The notes under the pieces were generated by a model, which did not search any database, was not told the DNA's origin, and was given only the letters and a program-made list of their open reading frames with translations. A stretch of DNA of 64,000 bases from Clavaria fumosa (taxonomy: Eukaryota; Basidiomycota; Agaricomycetes; Agaricales; Clavariaceae). Shown one piece after another: positions 1 through 11,216 of the stretch (its first letter is position 1; each line of letters opens with the position of its first letter). The stretch covers positions 1,364,001 through 1,428,000 of the forward strand of contig OX637795.1 of the NCBI GenBank assembly GCA_951802425.1, read 5' to 3'. The position numbers and the translations under genes are program-made.

Positions 1-2
1 AA

Positions 3-983
3 ACCAATGCAAGCCAAACAACCCACGTCACGGTATCAACAGACGATATGATCATCGCCGCGAGCTCCCGCGCAGCCGTGAACGAATTCAAAACGTCCTT
101 CTCTAAGTATTTTGAGATTACCGATCAGGGTGAAGCCTCCTGGCTTCTAGGCTTCGAGATAAGGCGTGACCGTGCTGCAAAGACGATTTCCATCAATCAG
201 AAAGCGTACATCTCGACAATGGCTGAGAAATTTGGACTGACCGATGCGAAGCCGACGTATACGCCCATGGAGTCTGGCGCAGTGTTTTCCTAGGACCAGT
301 GTCCTTCAGAACCCATTCACGCACCCTACCAGGAGGCCTGTGGCAGCGTCTTATGGCCCGCGGTTATTTCACGCCCAGACATACAATTTGCGGTGGGAAT
401 ATTAACCCAATTCACCCAGAACCCGGCTGAAATCCATTGGAGAGCAATTAAACGTGTAATAAAATGCCTGTACACCACACGCGATCACTGGCTAATGCTC
501 AGCGGGACCATCGGTGAACCGGAAGTATACGCGGACGCAGACTGGGCGTCGCAGACTCATCGCCAGTCCATCTCGGGTTATGCGGTCAAGCTCGGCTCGG
601 GCGTCGTTTCGTGGTCTTCGAAGAAACAACCGTTAGTCGCCCTGTCGAGTGCCGAGGCCGAATACATTGCGGCGACGCATGCGGCGAAGGAGATCTTGTG
701 GCTACGAGCTTTCCTCAGTGAGCTGGGGAGACGTCCTGCCGGCGCGACCGTGCTACGCACCGATAACCAGTCCGCTATCGCGATATCGAAAGACCCCAAG
801 TTTCACGCGAGAACGAAACACATCGACGTCCGCTATCACTTCATTAGAGATTTGGTGCGGGCGGGCAAGATAGATATAACTTACGTCCCATCCGATGCCA
901 ACCTCGCCGACACTTTTACAAAGGCATTGAGCCGCGCGAAGTTCGAGGATGCCAGGAAGTCGATTGGGATTCGTCCCACTTGA
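3..983 (+). pseudogene. Ty1/copia polyprotein, 3' part (RT C-terminus and RNase H), cut by the window edge
   Basis: One reading frame runs from the left edge to the TGA at 981-983. It enters at the RT catalytic motif, read as STDDMIIA where copia elements have YVDDMIIA. It continues through the RT thumb (SWLLGFEIRRD) and the ISRPDIQFAVGIL block, then RNase H with the DADW, AEAEY and TDNQSAI acidic positions and the HARTKHIDVRYHFIRD tail typical of copia pol. An in-frame TAG at 291-293 interrupts it; the neighbouring residues suggest a lysine codon was lost. A purine tract and LTR follow, as expected for the 3' end of a copia element. The upstream gag, protease and integrase lie outside the window. 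Family assignment is secure. The copy is judged dead because of the stop and the altered YVDD. Confidence 0.9.
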
Positions 984-1220
984 GGGGGAGTGTTGAAGAT
1001 CAAGCGGTGTGCGAAACTTTATTTTAGATTTTTCATTGCGACGCGAGTCGCGCGATACTGCTCAGTACGGACATCCGACTGAGCAGTAAGTAAAATTTCT
1101 CTATACAAGCCTTTTACACTTTCTTATTGTGACGGCTACCTATAGATACACTTACATTTCAGGTAGCTATCCTATTAGGATCAGTACGGACATCCGACTG
1201 AGCAATACACTTACATTTCA
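982..1220 (+). repeat. Polypurine tract and probable 3' LTR of the leading copia element
   Basis: GAGGGGGAG at 982-990 is a polypurine tract placed directly after the pol stop, and TGTTGAAG at 991 is a plausible LTR start. The LTR contains an internal duplication: the string CAGTACGGACATCCGACTG occurs near 1062 and again near 1182, and TTACATTTCA occurs near 1151 and at 1211-1220. The 3' boundary at CA1220 is inferred from the TG...CA rule only, because no second LTR copy is visible. Confidence 0.6.
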
Positions 1221-2559
1221 GGGCATATCTTCTATAGATGCAGTTGTACATATTGTACATGTATATGTAGTGTGTTCATGGCTTGGGTGTGTGGTGGTCT
1301 GTTGTGTGGTTTGTGGTTTGTTTTGCCTTAATTCATGGTGGGTCTGGGGGTTCTGTCGGGTATGGTGGCTCAGCAGTTTTGGAGTTTCAGGGTTTCTTCT
1401 GGTGGATGTAAAGGCACTGGATTGTCGTAGGAATTTCGCTATTGCTAGGAGTCCCTTCGTGCCGCTTAGAAGTATGTGTGGCGAGTGGTTGCGGTGTACT
1501 TCTGTTAGTATGTGTCGATGTTTGTCATAGGTTCAGAAGTTATGAAATACGTGGTCTCGGTATTGCATTGCGTAGGTAGCGTGTCTCCGCATGAGCATTC
1601 GGGCTCATGTGGGATGTTCATTCATGCGTAGTACGGTGGGTTGTACCCATGCATCGTTCGGACTTGGGTGAGGTGGCCAAAAACCTCGGGTTCTTTTTCG
1701 AGTTGGGTGAAAACTCGCCCGGGTTTTGTTGATGGTGTGCCAAGGGCGTTTGCCTCTCCAAAAGCACCTGTGAACGGAGATTTTTTGATTAGTTCGTTCC
1801 ACTTGCGAGTGACAAGCTGGGATCGCTTCTCTGCATGGTATGCGAGAGAGTCAGTGAAAAAACTGTCTTGCTTCTTGCATCCTTGCTTTGCTAGTTTGTC
1901 CGCTTTTTCATTGATTTCTATGCCTTTGTGTGCCGGTACCCATTGTAGTGTTATGCTGTGTTCGTTGTTTGATAGGAACTGTCATGCAAGTTTTGTGAAG
2001 ATGATGGATAGCAGTTGTGTTGGGTGGGCTTTGATGTCTGTGATGTTCTTTAGTGCTGATGAACTATCTGATAGAAATACAATCTTTTTGATCTCGGGGT
2101 GTTCTCTGCAGTATTTCGTAGCAAGAAACATGCCAATTGTTAGGGCTAGGGATTTGCCATCATATGCATTTGTGCGTGTGCCTATGCTATAAGCTCTTTT
2201 GAAGGCGATGCTTGTTCCGTGTCTGGCGTGTATGCCCGCTCCCGTTCTCTTTGGTCCCTTGATTCGTCTTCTTTGGGGTAGTGCATCTCAGGTTTGTCGT
2301 TGGGGATTCGTGTCTGGGTCGTTTGGTTGTGTTTGGTCGACTCTTTTCCTTGAGCCATCTGTACCTATAAACAGTGTGTTAGGTTGCTTCGTTATTGTAC
2401 TACTAGTAGAGGCAAGGCAGGAAATTTGTTCTTCTATGTATATTTCTTTTGCCTCGGTTTTCGTTCGCGGTAAGGTGGTGGTAATCCTAGGGTGTTTGTC
2501 GAGTGAGTCTCCCCAAGGTGGTTTGATGAGGGGGTTGAGTTGCGATGTGGGCTGCGCAT
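1221..2559 (-). pseudogene. Tad1-like LINE ORF2, RNase H and Cys-rich C-terminus (second half of a split element)
   Basis: Read on the minus strand from 2559, the segment encodes an RNase H domain: TDGS near 2360, the block AYDGKSLALTIG, then FLSDSSSAL and LQWVPAHKGIEINEKADKLAK. These match non-LTR RNase H of Tad1-type fungal LINEs. A short cysteine motif follows (YNPPYY, then CSCG near 1590). Occasional in-frame stops and frame changes show decay. The 5' half, with the reverse transcriptase, resumes at 7079, beyond a copia insertion, and the frame reads through the junction (LTNA|QPTSQLNPLIK) when the insertion is removed. The TG-rich stretch 1221-1530 is probably the end of the LINE, but I could not define its terminus. 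Confidence 0.8.
2555..2559. other. Target-site duplication CGCAT, left copy
   Basis: CGCAT at 2555-2559 and at 7079-7083 brackets the copia element. Removing one copy plus the element restores the LINE reading frame. Confidence 0.8.
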
Positions 2560-2830
2560 TTTAAAGCAACCTGGTATGTAACACAGGGAAACTCGAGATC
2601 ACGACGAGTGGAGTTCACACAAGAGACGTATTGTATTCAGTAGTGTAGGAACACTTGTAATAGTAGCACGTACCTGGAGTTCACGTGAGGGACGTGAAGC
2701 TCCAGATACGGTGGTACGAAAAATAGTGAGGGCCCTGAGGCCGCTTCGCTGGCAGGCACGAAATGTATAGGAGTTTAAAGTAGACGTACTAGACCGCTTT
2801 GGGGTAGGGCATTAGCCGAACCTTCATCCA
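2560..2830 (-). repeat. 3' LTR of copia element G
   Basis: The sequence of 2753-2826 recurs at 7003-7076, and the other end (about 2560-2620, reverse-complemented) recurs at 6034-6101. On the minus strand the LTR begins TGGATGAAGG after the purine-rich AGTGGGAG tract and ends GCTTTAAA. Confidence 0.8.
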
Positions 2831-2842
2831 CTCCCACTGGGA

Positions 2843-5800
2843 TCACATCCTAACTCCCACTCCAAGCACACCCTGAAATTTTTCGAACGGTTCGTGGGAG
2901 AGCACCTTGGTGAATATATCGGCTACCATGTCCTTCATAGAACAAAACTTGAGGTTGATCTCAAAGTTTGCAATGCATTCCCAGATGAAATGGTGGTGTA
3001 TGTCAATATGTTTCGCATGGGAGTGCGAAACAGGGTTACAGGAGAGGGCAATACACCCTTGGTTATCGGCCTGGATCGTCGTTGCCTCGGCTTGAGTAAA
3101 TCCGAGGTCCTCGAGTAGCGTACGAAGCCAGATAGCCTCTTTGGTAGTGTTAGAAGCCGCCATGTATTCCACCTCAACCGTGGATAAAGCAACTGTAGGT
3201 TGCTTCTTGGAGGACCAGGAAATAGAGCTTCCAGCGAAGTCGAAGACGAAGCCGCCAACAGACCATCTTGTGTCAACGTCTTGGGCCCAGTCTGAGTCAG
3301 TCCAGCCAATGAGATCCAGTCCAGCATGCGAGCTGCCGAGCGTCAAGCCAAAGTCAGCCATGCCTTTCAAGTAGCGTAGAACATGCTTGACAGCTTCGAA
3401 GTGGGTTTTACCAGGGTTGCTAGAGAACTGCGTGAGTGTGCCGATGGCGTACTGACAGTCTGGACGTGTTTGGGTGGCATAGAGCAGGGCTCCAATGCGC
3501 TCCGGGTAGGATGCGCCATTGGAATATATTCGAGTTGCTTCTAACTCAGCGGGTGTTGAAGGGGACTGCGAGACAGTGAGGCGTTCGGCAGGAGCGAGGG
3601 GAGTCGAGACAGCGCTACAATTAGTCATCCCATAGCACGCGAGAACCTCGTGAATATATGCTGTCTGGTTGAGTATGACCGTGCGCGCACTGCAGTCCCA
3701 TTCGACTTCGATTCCAAGGATGAACTTGAGCTCATCCAGGTCTGTCACCTCAAACTTCTTGTTGATTTCACACTTGAAATCAACTACGTCTTCAAGTTTC
3801 GGTCCAGCCACGCTCATATCATCCACGTATGCCAACACGGTGACAGTCGTGACGCCGTTAGATCTCTTGATGTAAAGACAATCATCAGCGACACTTTTCA
3901 GGAATCCCAAGTCGCCCATGCTCGAATCAAGTTTCGTTTTCCACTGTCGCCCGGCTTGTTTCAAACTGTAGAGCAGCTTTCGCAGTTTCCACAGCCAGTC
4001 TTTTTTCGTCGGTTCAGCAACACCGTCAGGTACTTGCATATATATTTCTTTGTCAAGGTCACCCTGAAGGTAAGCACCACGGACGTCAATATGGTGGAGG
4101 GCCCAGTCCTCCTTCGCTGCGATGGCGAGGAGGGCACGGAGGGTCGTGAATTTGGCTACAGATGTGTACGTTCCATTGAAGTCTTGTCCTGGTACCTGTG
4201 AGAAACCCTGAGCGACGATACGAGCTTTATGTTTCAGTAGTTTTCCCTGGCCGTCTCATTTTTCTTTCAAGACCCAGCAACTACCAATAACATTTCTTCC
4301 AGGAGGAGCGTTGCGGACCCATTCGAAGGTGCCGGTTTCACTTAACTGCGTGAGTTCGTCGTTAATTGCCTTCTCCCACTGTTTCGAGCATGGTGAATTC
4401 ATAGCTTCATGGTAGGATTGGGGTTCATTCGCATATGCGACATACGCATAGTGCTCAGCATTGCGATTTACAGCCTCCTCAATGTCCACTTCGGTTGCTT
4501 CATCTCCGAAGCGTTCTGGCTCCTTTCGGTGGCGTGTGGATATTTCGCGTGGGGGGAGATTAGCCCATTTGGAAGTCTTTTGTGCAGGTATGGGAACAAC
4601 TGTCGATTCTTCTGGTAATAGTGTGGCAGGATGACTGATGGGATCAGTAGCAATATGCGGCTCGATTTCTGCTATTGGCTGCGCATCAGTCGACCTTCCC
4701 AAATCGTCTGATGTTAGCTCGTTTGGGTGACATCGTGGTCGATAACCATTAGTTCGGTAGGTGTTTCATCTTCAATGAAATGCATGTCCCTTGATGCGAT
4801 GATGGTCTTCGTCTCTAGGTCTTCCAAGTGATAGCCCTTAGACTCGTCCACCCACCATCCAAGCAGACAACACTTCTTGGCCATTACCGTGAGTTTGCCA
4901 CCCCAGATTTTCTTCGGGATGTTCGCATAGCTGATAGAGCCAAAGATACGAAGGTGTGAGATATCAGGTTTCTGTCCAGTCCAAGCACTGTATGGAACGT
5001 CATTGACCAAGGTGGGTGTCAGTGAGAGATTTCTGATGTATACCACATACTGAAAGGCTTCTCCCCAGTACCGTAGATCCATGTGAGCTGTGTGTGGCAT
5101 GCATCGGACCATCTCGAAGTAGACTGCAATTGCACATTCTGCGATGCCGTTCTGCTCAGGAGTGTAGGGGATTGTCGTCTGGTGAGTGATCCCATTCTTG
5201 TCACAGAATTTTCTGGTGAGTTGATTCAAGAATTCCCTGCCACCATTGCTGCGGATTATGCGGCATTTCTCGCCTGACTGTCGTTCGAGTCGCGCAATCA
5301 CAGTGATCAAAACACCGTATGTTTCATCCTTTGAAGTGAGTAGTTCGCCTGTACCGAAATGAGAGCTCGCTTCAACAACGACTAACGCGTAAGACTTTCT
5401 GCTCCAGGTTACAACGTTCATCGGCCTGGTCAGATCGACAGCGATGAGGCCCATCCACGGGTACACTGTCATGCTAGTTTTGGGGAATGGGAGACGGTGG
5501 GATTTGCCGAGTGCGCATCCCTCCCAAACATGATCATATGCATGTGGTGTCGAGATGGTGAGTCCTTTTACCATCTCTCTGCTGGCAAGTTTACGGATGG
5601 CATCCAAATTCAGATGGCCCATCCGATGGTGCCATAGTCGGAGGCTCTCGCTCGACTTTGTGAGGTAGGCCATCCCGGTTTCATGGTGAGTACTCAGGAT
5701 AACGCAGTAGAGGTTTATACTCATGAGTAGCTCGAAGTAGCTCTTGTTCATCGAGTATTACCTTGATACAGCCTCCGCCGAAGGTCCCAATAGCTCCAGC

Positions 5801-6030
5801 GCGCTCCAATTGGCCAAGGCTGACCAGATTGGCGGTGAGATTTGGGACATGTAGAACATCATGTAAGATGACCGTTCATACACCGTTAGGTAGCTGGCAT
5901 TTAAGAGTGACACTACCTCGTCCAGAGACAGGTATGAGCTTTCCATTTCTGACTGATATTGTGTCTGTGGAGGCTGACTGCGAGTACTGGGAGAAAACCA
6001 TTCTGTCAAAGAACATATGGCGGGTTGCGA
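2843..6030 (-). pseudogene. Copia element G pol: protease remnant, integrase, RT, RNase H
   Basis: In minus-strand order: a protease remnant starting at ATRHMFFDR (about 6026), the pre-integrase block ending in WHHRMGHLNLDAIRKL and CALGKSHRLPF (HHCC zinc finger, about 5640-5500), the integrase core (IAVDLTRP, then IIRSNGGREF, then NGIAEC), RT entry IGSCWVLKEK (about 4290), YSLKQAGRQW, YVDDMSVAG (about 3815) and RNase H (TDSDWAQD, VEVEYMAA, ADNQGCIAL) to the stop at 2843. The second catalytic aspartate of integrase is Asn (codon 5245-5247). Frameshifts near 4250 and 5755 break the frame. Protease lacks its catalytic Asp-Ser-Gly because the inversion breakpoint removed it. A Gly to Ser change is also seen in the normally invariant YGLKQA motif. 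Confidence 0.85.
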
Positions 6031-6033
6031 TAT

Positions 6034-6101
6034 GTTTCTCGCGTGAACTCCAGTCGTCGTGATCTTGAGTTTCCCTGCGTTACATACCAGGTTGCTTTAA
6101 A
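6034..6101 (+). repeat. Inverted 3' end of the 5' LTR of copia element G
   Basis: About 65 bp ending in GTTGCTTTAAA is the reverse complement of the outer end of the 2560-2830 LTR. It is followed directly by GATTATGAGACCCG (6102-6115), identical to the putative primer-binding site of copia F. This confirms that the gag block was inverted together with its LTR edge. Confidence 0.75.
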
Positions 6102-7003
6102 GATTATGAGACCCGAAGCCGATCTTCTCAACTCGTCCCCCTCCGATGTCTCCAAGTTTCCAAAACTGACTGGCATGAACTACACATCATGGTCAGGTCA
6201 TATGAAATCCGCGCTACAATCAAAGTACCTTTGGCTTGTCGTCAACAGTGATGAAGATTGTCCACTGGAGGCAGAAGCGTCTGCCACAGAAGCTGAAAAG
6301 AGAATCGTGTGGCGGGAGAGACTTGATTGGAAGCTTCGGGATCAGGCGGCCATGGGTAACTTGAAAGGAGCGTGCGAGAACTTGCAGCTCCCTTTCATCG
6401 AGAAAGATAGCGTCACATCCACCAGCGAGATGTGGGGAGAACTGAAAAGAGTTCATCAGACGAGTCTGTCCAAGATAAGCATTCATTACCTCTTCGAAGA
6501 CCTCTACACCCGCAAGTATATCGATGGCGCTTCCATGGATGAGCACATTGCGTCTATGCTTGACATCAGTCAGCGAATATCCAGGTGTGGAGAAACACTC
6601 AGCGACTTACACCTCGCACGAGCGATCATTCTCTCCCTCCCGAAGACAGCCTCTTGGGAACTCGTAAAGATTCCCCTGTTCGAGTTAGACACACTCTCTT
6701 CGCACATTGTGAGTACGAAGCTACTACAGGAGGCAAATTGTCGTCAGCACGACAAGACGGGCATGAACACGGCACTCTACACACATGGGAAACCGAATGC
6801 CGGTAAAGGGCGAGGGAAACCCCAAAAGACCGATGAGTGTCACTACTGCCATAAAAAAGGCCATTGGGCCAACGTCTGCCGCAAACGTGAGGCCGATACG
6901 AAGAAAGACACCGAGGGCACTGCTCACCTTACTGTCAGCGAACTTCACGACCTCAGGACACGCAAAGTTGGACATTTATACGCGATGCAAAATGGGTCTG
7001 GCA
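6102..7003 (+). pseudogene. Copia element G gag, inverted relative to pol
   Basis: A continuous plus-strand frame gives a copia Gag: FPKLTGMNYTSWSGHMKSAL near the start (the UBN2-type Gag entry), WGELKRVHQTS, IILSLPKTASWELVK, and one zinc knuckle CHYCHKKGHWANVC (about 6840-6881; CX2CX4HX4C). It ends abruptly at the breakpoint about 7003, where LTR sequence resumes. The first ATG (6105) lies inside the putative primer-binding site, so the true start is uncertain. All other protein domains of the element are on the minus strand. Gag itself looks little damaged; it is dead because it is separated from its promoter and pol. Confidence 0.85.
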
Positions 7004-7078
7004 GGCACGAAATGTATAGGAGTTTAAAGTAGACGTACTAGACCGCTTTGGGGTAGGGCGTTAGCCGAACCTTCGTCA
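7004..7078 (-). repeat. 5' LTR fragment of copia element G
   Basis: About 75 bp nearly identical to 2755-2828, with differences at 7060 and around 7075. It starts TGACGAAGG on the minus strand and directly abuts the CGCAT duplication at 7079-7083. Confidence 0.75.
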
Positions 7079-8256
7079 CGCATTGGTAAGTTGGGAGATG
7101 CATTGGATCGGAGTTTGTCTTGATAGGGGAGTTTGGATAGCAAAGGGTTGGGTGTGATTTCTGAATGAGATTCGCATTCTTGTGTGTGGTGGTGGGATTC
7201 GGGCTAGTACTGGTGAGCTGGGTAGCAGACGGTGTAAGCGTATTGAGTAGGAATAGCATAGGCGTTGAATTGTCAGTGTGATCGGCAGGATGTGTGATAT
7301 GTATTGAAGCACTGCTATTGGTGTTGAACAAAAGGTGTGGCATATTCTTCGTAGAGCCTGGTTGAGGGCGGTTTGCAGTCTTTTTGTGTTGGACTTGTCA
7401 TATTGTCCACCCCACCACAGTTGGCACCCATAGGTGAGTATGGGTATAACTGTAGATAGTGTTAGTTGTCATAAATGGACATGCGACATGCCTCGGATCG
7501 TATTTCCGAGTATGCTCATTGCTCGGATTGTTGCTGCTGTTGCTCGGTCTGCCATTGTTTTGGTGTGGTAGGTGAAGTTTAGATGGCGGTCGAGGTAGAA
7601 GCCAAGCCATCTTATTTCCTTGTGTGTGACTATTGGCTTTTGGTTGGGGATTCGCAGTGGTGGCGAGTTGCTGTCCGGACCTTTTGTGAAGTGCATGAGT
7701 TCGATTTTTTCGGGCTGTACTTCTAGTCTGTTTGCGGTGAGCCAGTGGGTAACTGTTTCGAATGCTCATTGAAGTCTAATCACGTTAGTGTCTAGAGAGG
7801 ACGAAAAGGTTAGTATCACTCCATCATCTATGTATGCAAATGATAGAATTCTTTGTGTAATGATTCTTCTGAGGTTGAGGAGATCAGCGCCGCATATAAT
7901 TGCGAGAATGGGAGAGAGAGGGGATCCTTGGGGGATGCCGTTTGAGATATGTACTGGGTCGGATGTGAATCCGTCGAAGGAAAGTATAGTGGTTTGGTCT
8001 TGTAGGAAGGAGTCGATGATGTTGATGGTTTTCTGGTTGAAACCCGCATGTTTTAGTCTTGCCCTCATCCCTTCGTGGTTGACGGCGTTGAAAAAGCCCG
8101 TTATGTCGAAGAAAAGAGCTGTTGCCTTTGATCCTTGTTTCCAAGCATTGTGAATGTCCTGTGTGAAGGCCAATCCAGCGTCAATAGTCGATGAGTGTAT
8201 GCGTCCTCCGAATTGATAGTGAGAGACCAGGTCGTGTTTGGTGACTTCATACTGTA
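7079..8256 (-). pseudogene. Tad1-like LINE ORF2, reverse transcriptase part (5'-truncated)
   Basis: The minus strand encodes RT motifs of a non-LTR element: HYQFGGR then DAGLAFTQDIHNAW near 8200, ALFFDITGFFNAVNHEGM, NGIPQGSPLSPIL (about 7950), and the catalytic block read as FAYIDDGVIL (about 7830). The thumb and connection follow to 7084. Homology stops upstream at about 8256, so the element is 5'-truncated inside RT, the usual signature of incomplete target-primed reverse transcription. A frame change near 7766 and others show decay. RNase H continues at 2559-1641. Confidence 0.8.
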
Positions 8257-9733
8257 CCGTTTTACATCAGGAAAAAGGCTCACATGCTGTAGACACCAGC
8301 ATGTGATCTGTAGCACAAGGTGGGCTCAGTAGATCAACATAGTTGCAGAGGTGTCATGGTAGGATGTGGCAGTCTTCTAACATGTAGCATTGCACAAGGT
8401 AGTTCAGGTAGTTGCATGCTGCACCTTGGTAGTCATAGTAGCAGACCCTCAAACTTGGTAGACCTTTAAATACTTCAGCAACAATGGGCTACATCTCAAC
8501 ACAGGATGACTACCATATGGGTACTATACAATGCACAAAACTATAGTGGAGAACATAGGGGCCTATGACAACCTTCAAGTTGCTTGGTTTCAGGCCCAAA
8601 ATTTTCATGTAGATAATGCCATAGCAGTGGCAGTTGAGGATCCCCTACCTGAACAAGGACTCTGAATTGGGATATCTAGCAACCTTCAGTTTAGTATTCA
8701 TAATGCATTCCCTTGTCATATCTCCAATAGATTTCATTTTTGCTTTGTCTATCACTGCCTGTCAACTCTAAAGAGGTTTGGGGATCTCCTTGATGTCTGA
8801 GTTTTGTGATCCAAATCTCCTCCCAGGCCATTCTGGGCCATGTCAATGCAAGATTACAGCAGTGCTGGCTTGATGTTAGGGATAGGCAATCTTATTCTGG
8901 CATGGGATCTTCATACACAACTCTGGCCAGGGACACTACTGGTGGTACCTGTAAATGTGACTCTCCATGTCTGGGTCTACATAGATCTAAGGAACCTAAC
9001 AATATACAAAAGGTTAGCTTTGCTCATGATTGCATTTTAAACTTGGATAACAATTGACCCTTGTAGAGATACCAAATCTATCAGGGTGTTTCAGTCCTCA
9101 CTGAATCAAATGGAGGAGTAGAACCTGTCATTGTCCCAACTCTTTTAATATAATTAATTCCTTCCTCATTGGCAAAGGCTACCATTACCAGATCAAAGGC
9201 AGCCTTTGATTGCTTTCTCTCTCTCTAAAAGCAAGTAGCCTGAAATTATATTTACTATTGATCAGCTATACATGGCTTTGCATAGACATTTCTTGCCACC
9301 ATAATCTATTTGGAGCTTGTAGCTATTTTCACACTTGGTGGGCTGCACAAAATGCACAAATTTATAATATTTTAGAAGATGAAAATACAATTGGTGATAA
9401 ACAAGTACAAGTATAGTGTGTGGGGTGGGAAAGAGGATCCAGTTGCACACCATCATGGTGAAAAGAGGTTGTTGTGTCTTTGCTTTGTACCACAGCACAG
9501 CACCAGGTGTGAACCAGGGGACCCACAGCAGATGCCTGGCTAATAGGTTGGGCAATCTGGTAAGCATCACTGTAGACATTGTTATTGGTCCATGTCCTTG
9601 ATTTGATGGCAACAAGATGCCCACAATGAGATATTCAGGAGACAGAATTTATTGATCCATTTCCTGATAAAGTACTGTACTTGAGCAAGATAATAATCAT
9701 ATTGTTTGTGCACCAACAAAAATCATCCAGTGA
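8257..9733. other. Unassigned, AT-richer DNA without a recognisable gene
   Basis: Only short ORFs occur (longest about 120 codons, 9262-9624 minus) and none has a recognisable motif. The stretch lies between the LINE truncation point and the Plavaka-like C-terminus and may be the 3' flank of that transposon, but I see no terminal inverted repeat to prove it. Confidence 0.5.
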
Positions 9734-10389
9734 ACTACATTGTATGCAATGCATGGAGCTGCTCATATTCATCAAACAAATGAAAATTGAGATACTTGTT
9801 GAGGTAAAACCTAGAAGCAAGATCAAGAGGTTCTCCTCTTGACCATGAAACTGGCACTGGTGCAGATCCAAACACAGGGGTTAGGTGACAAGCCTGCCAG
9901 ATCTGATCAAGACTGATTACTTCTGAATTTGGCGGGTGGAAAGTGCAATTTGGTACATATTAGATGTTGGTTCAAGGGAAGTCAAAGGCCTGTACCAATG
10001 AACATATGCCAGTGGATGGGGAAATGTGCCAAACTGAGGAGGGAGCTCAAAAATGACTCGAACTCGAGTAACTCTGAGGCCTTGCAATGCTCCTTGTTTT
10101 CGTAGATGGTGGTTGTCCACAACCAAGACAGTGTCAAAATGTGGGGGTGTTGCAGGTTTCCAAGGGCCATTACTATGTCCAGGACTTGCTCAGATCCAAT
10201 TAGTGTGTTTTGAATCACCAGCATGAAGCCTGGATGACAAGTGAATGGTGAAGGCTTTGTACACAGCAAAACGGTCATGTGCATTTGGATGTGTGGTGGG
10301 GTGTGTAAAGTTCTGTTGAATAAATGTATCCAGTGCCTGAATGAAGTCAGTTGCTCCATACAACTGTGCAAGTGAATGTGTAGAAACTG
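9734..10389 (-). pseudogene. Plavaka-type (CACTA) transposase-like protein, C-terminal fragment
   Basis: Read on the minus strand from the LTR junction, the frame gives QLYGATDFIQALDTFIQQ, HDRFAVYKAFTIHL, then HFDTVLVVDNH, RVTRVRVIFELPPQFG, HPLAYVHWYRPL and NMYQIALSTRQIQ. After a frameshift it continues with SLDQIWQACHLTPVFG and SRFYLNKYLNFHLFDEYEQLH to a stop at 9734-9736. This succession resembles the conserved C-terminal part of Plavaka-family proteins in basidiomycetes. One in-frame TGA (about 10203) sits where CGA (Arg) would fit. The upstream part is missing because a gypsy LTR begins at 10392. The assignment is from memory of the motif order, so it is moderately sure. Confidence 0.55.
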
Positions 10390-10391
10390 TG

Positions 10392-10779
10392 TGTTAGGAT
10401 TGCTTACATAAGCCTTCCCAAAGAGGAGTTATGGAGAAACTGGGGAGGGTTGTTGGAAGGTCACATGACCTGGGCCTGGGCATGTCACATGACCCGAGGG
10501 GTCCAAGCGTGGGAACATCGGCAAGTGCCAGGGCTCTCGCTATAAGTACTTCATCATTTCCCTTTTTGTACTCTTTTCCCCTTATCTTAGTATTGTCGTC
10601 ATGACCTTATGCTTAAGTTGTGTGAGACCCAGTCTGATATAATACTAAGATCCACCTGTCTGCCCTAGCCCCATGTCCTAACCTGGCTAGCCTGGACCCT
10701 TAATCTCAAACTGTGACACATTGTCACAGCTCAGCCCCTATCATCCTCTTCTTCTTTACCCTGCCTGCAGTGTGTAACA
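10392..10779 (+). repeat. 5' LTR of gypsy element C
   Basis: The segment starts TGTTAGG and ends GTGTAACA, giving short inverted termini. It contains a TATA-like TATAAG near 10540, and the gag of element C follows downstream. No second LTR is present because the element is cut off after the protease, so the boundaries rest on terminal sequence and context only. Confidence 0.55.
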
Positions 10780-11216
10780 GAACTGCGTGAAATTTTTACT
10801 GTGTATAGATACATGTGACCAGACCTGGAGGAAGTCTACTGTGACCCTCCCCAAGTGATACTGAGTGCCCAAGGCCCAGAACTTTATTTTACAGCCACCA
10901 TACCTCTCCCAGTGAATTGTGTAGTGTATAGAGCAAGGAAAGGCCCTCTACATAGTCTTTCTAGTAGTTTCCTGGTCCAGTGGACAGGGCCCTTGCTCTG
11001 TGACCATTGTCAGAAGGGCGCATGGGCAACTCATTAAGAGTTGTGGAGCAACCACCTGGGACACCATTTGGGCCCCACACTAGCAATAGTTCCATAGAAT
11101 AAGAGTTCTAGAGGTACACAAGTACTAGAAGAGCAGCCTGAGAGGACAGGACTGTTAAGAGATCAAAGAAATCCTGAGTGCCAAAGGCCTGGAATTTTAT
11201 TTTACAGTGCTATAGA
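10780..11216 (+). other. Leader of gypsy element C with a duplicated 34-bp block
   Basis: Non-coding DNA between the LTR and gag. The block CTGAGTGCCCAAGGCCC..TTTTATTTTACAG at about 10861-10895 recurs with a few changes at about 11174-11207, ending just before the first gag ATG at 11217. Confidence 0.5.

Larger units (their letters stand above)
2560..7078 (-). mobile_element. Ty1/copia element G, rearranged internally, inserted in the LINE
   Basis: The element has LTR sequence at both ends (2560-2830, and a fragment 7004-7078) in the same orientation, a minus-strand protease-integrase-RT-RNase H block (2843-about 6030), and a gag block (6102-7003) that lies on the opposite strand. It is flanked by the 5-bp duplication CGCAT. 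The inverted segment carries the missing 3' end of the 5' LTR plus gag, so the arrangement is explained by one inversion inside an originally normal LTR-gag-pol-LTR element, with loss of the middle of the 5' LTR. It cannot be mobile by itself. Confidence 0.85.

Noticed and set aside
1641..2192. 183-codon plus-strand frame
   Set aside because: The complement encodes a recognisable LINE RNase H; the plus frame is its shadow.
6105..6107. ATG 6105 as the firm start of copia G gag
   Set aside because: It lies in the putative primer-binding site shared with copia F, so it may be coincidental; left undecided.
9262..9624. 120-codon minus-strand frame
   Set aside because: No recognisable motif, AT-rich unassigned DNA; not enough to call a gene.
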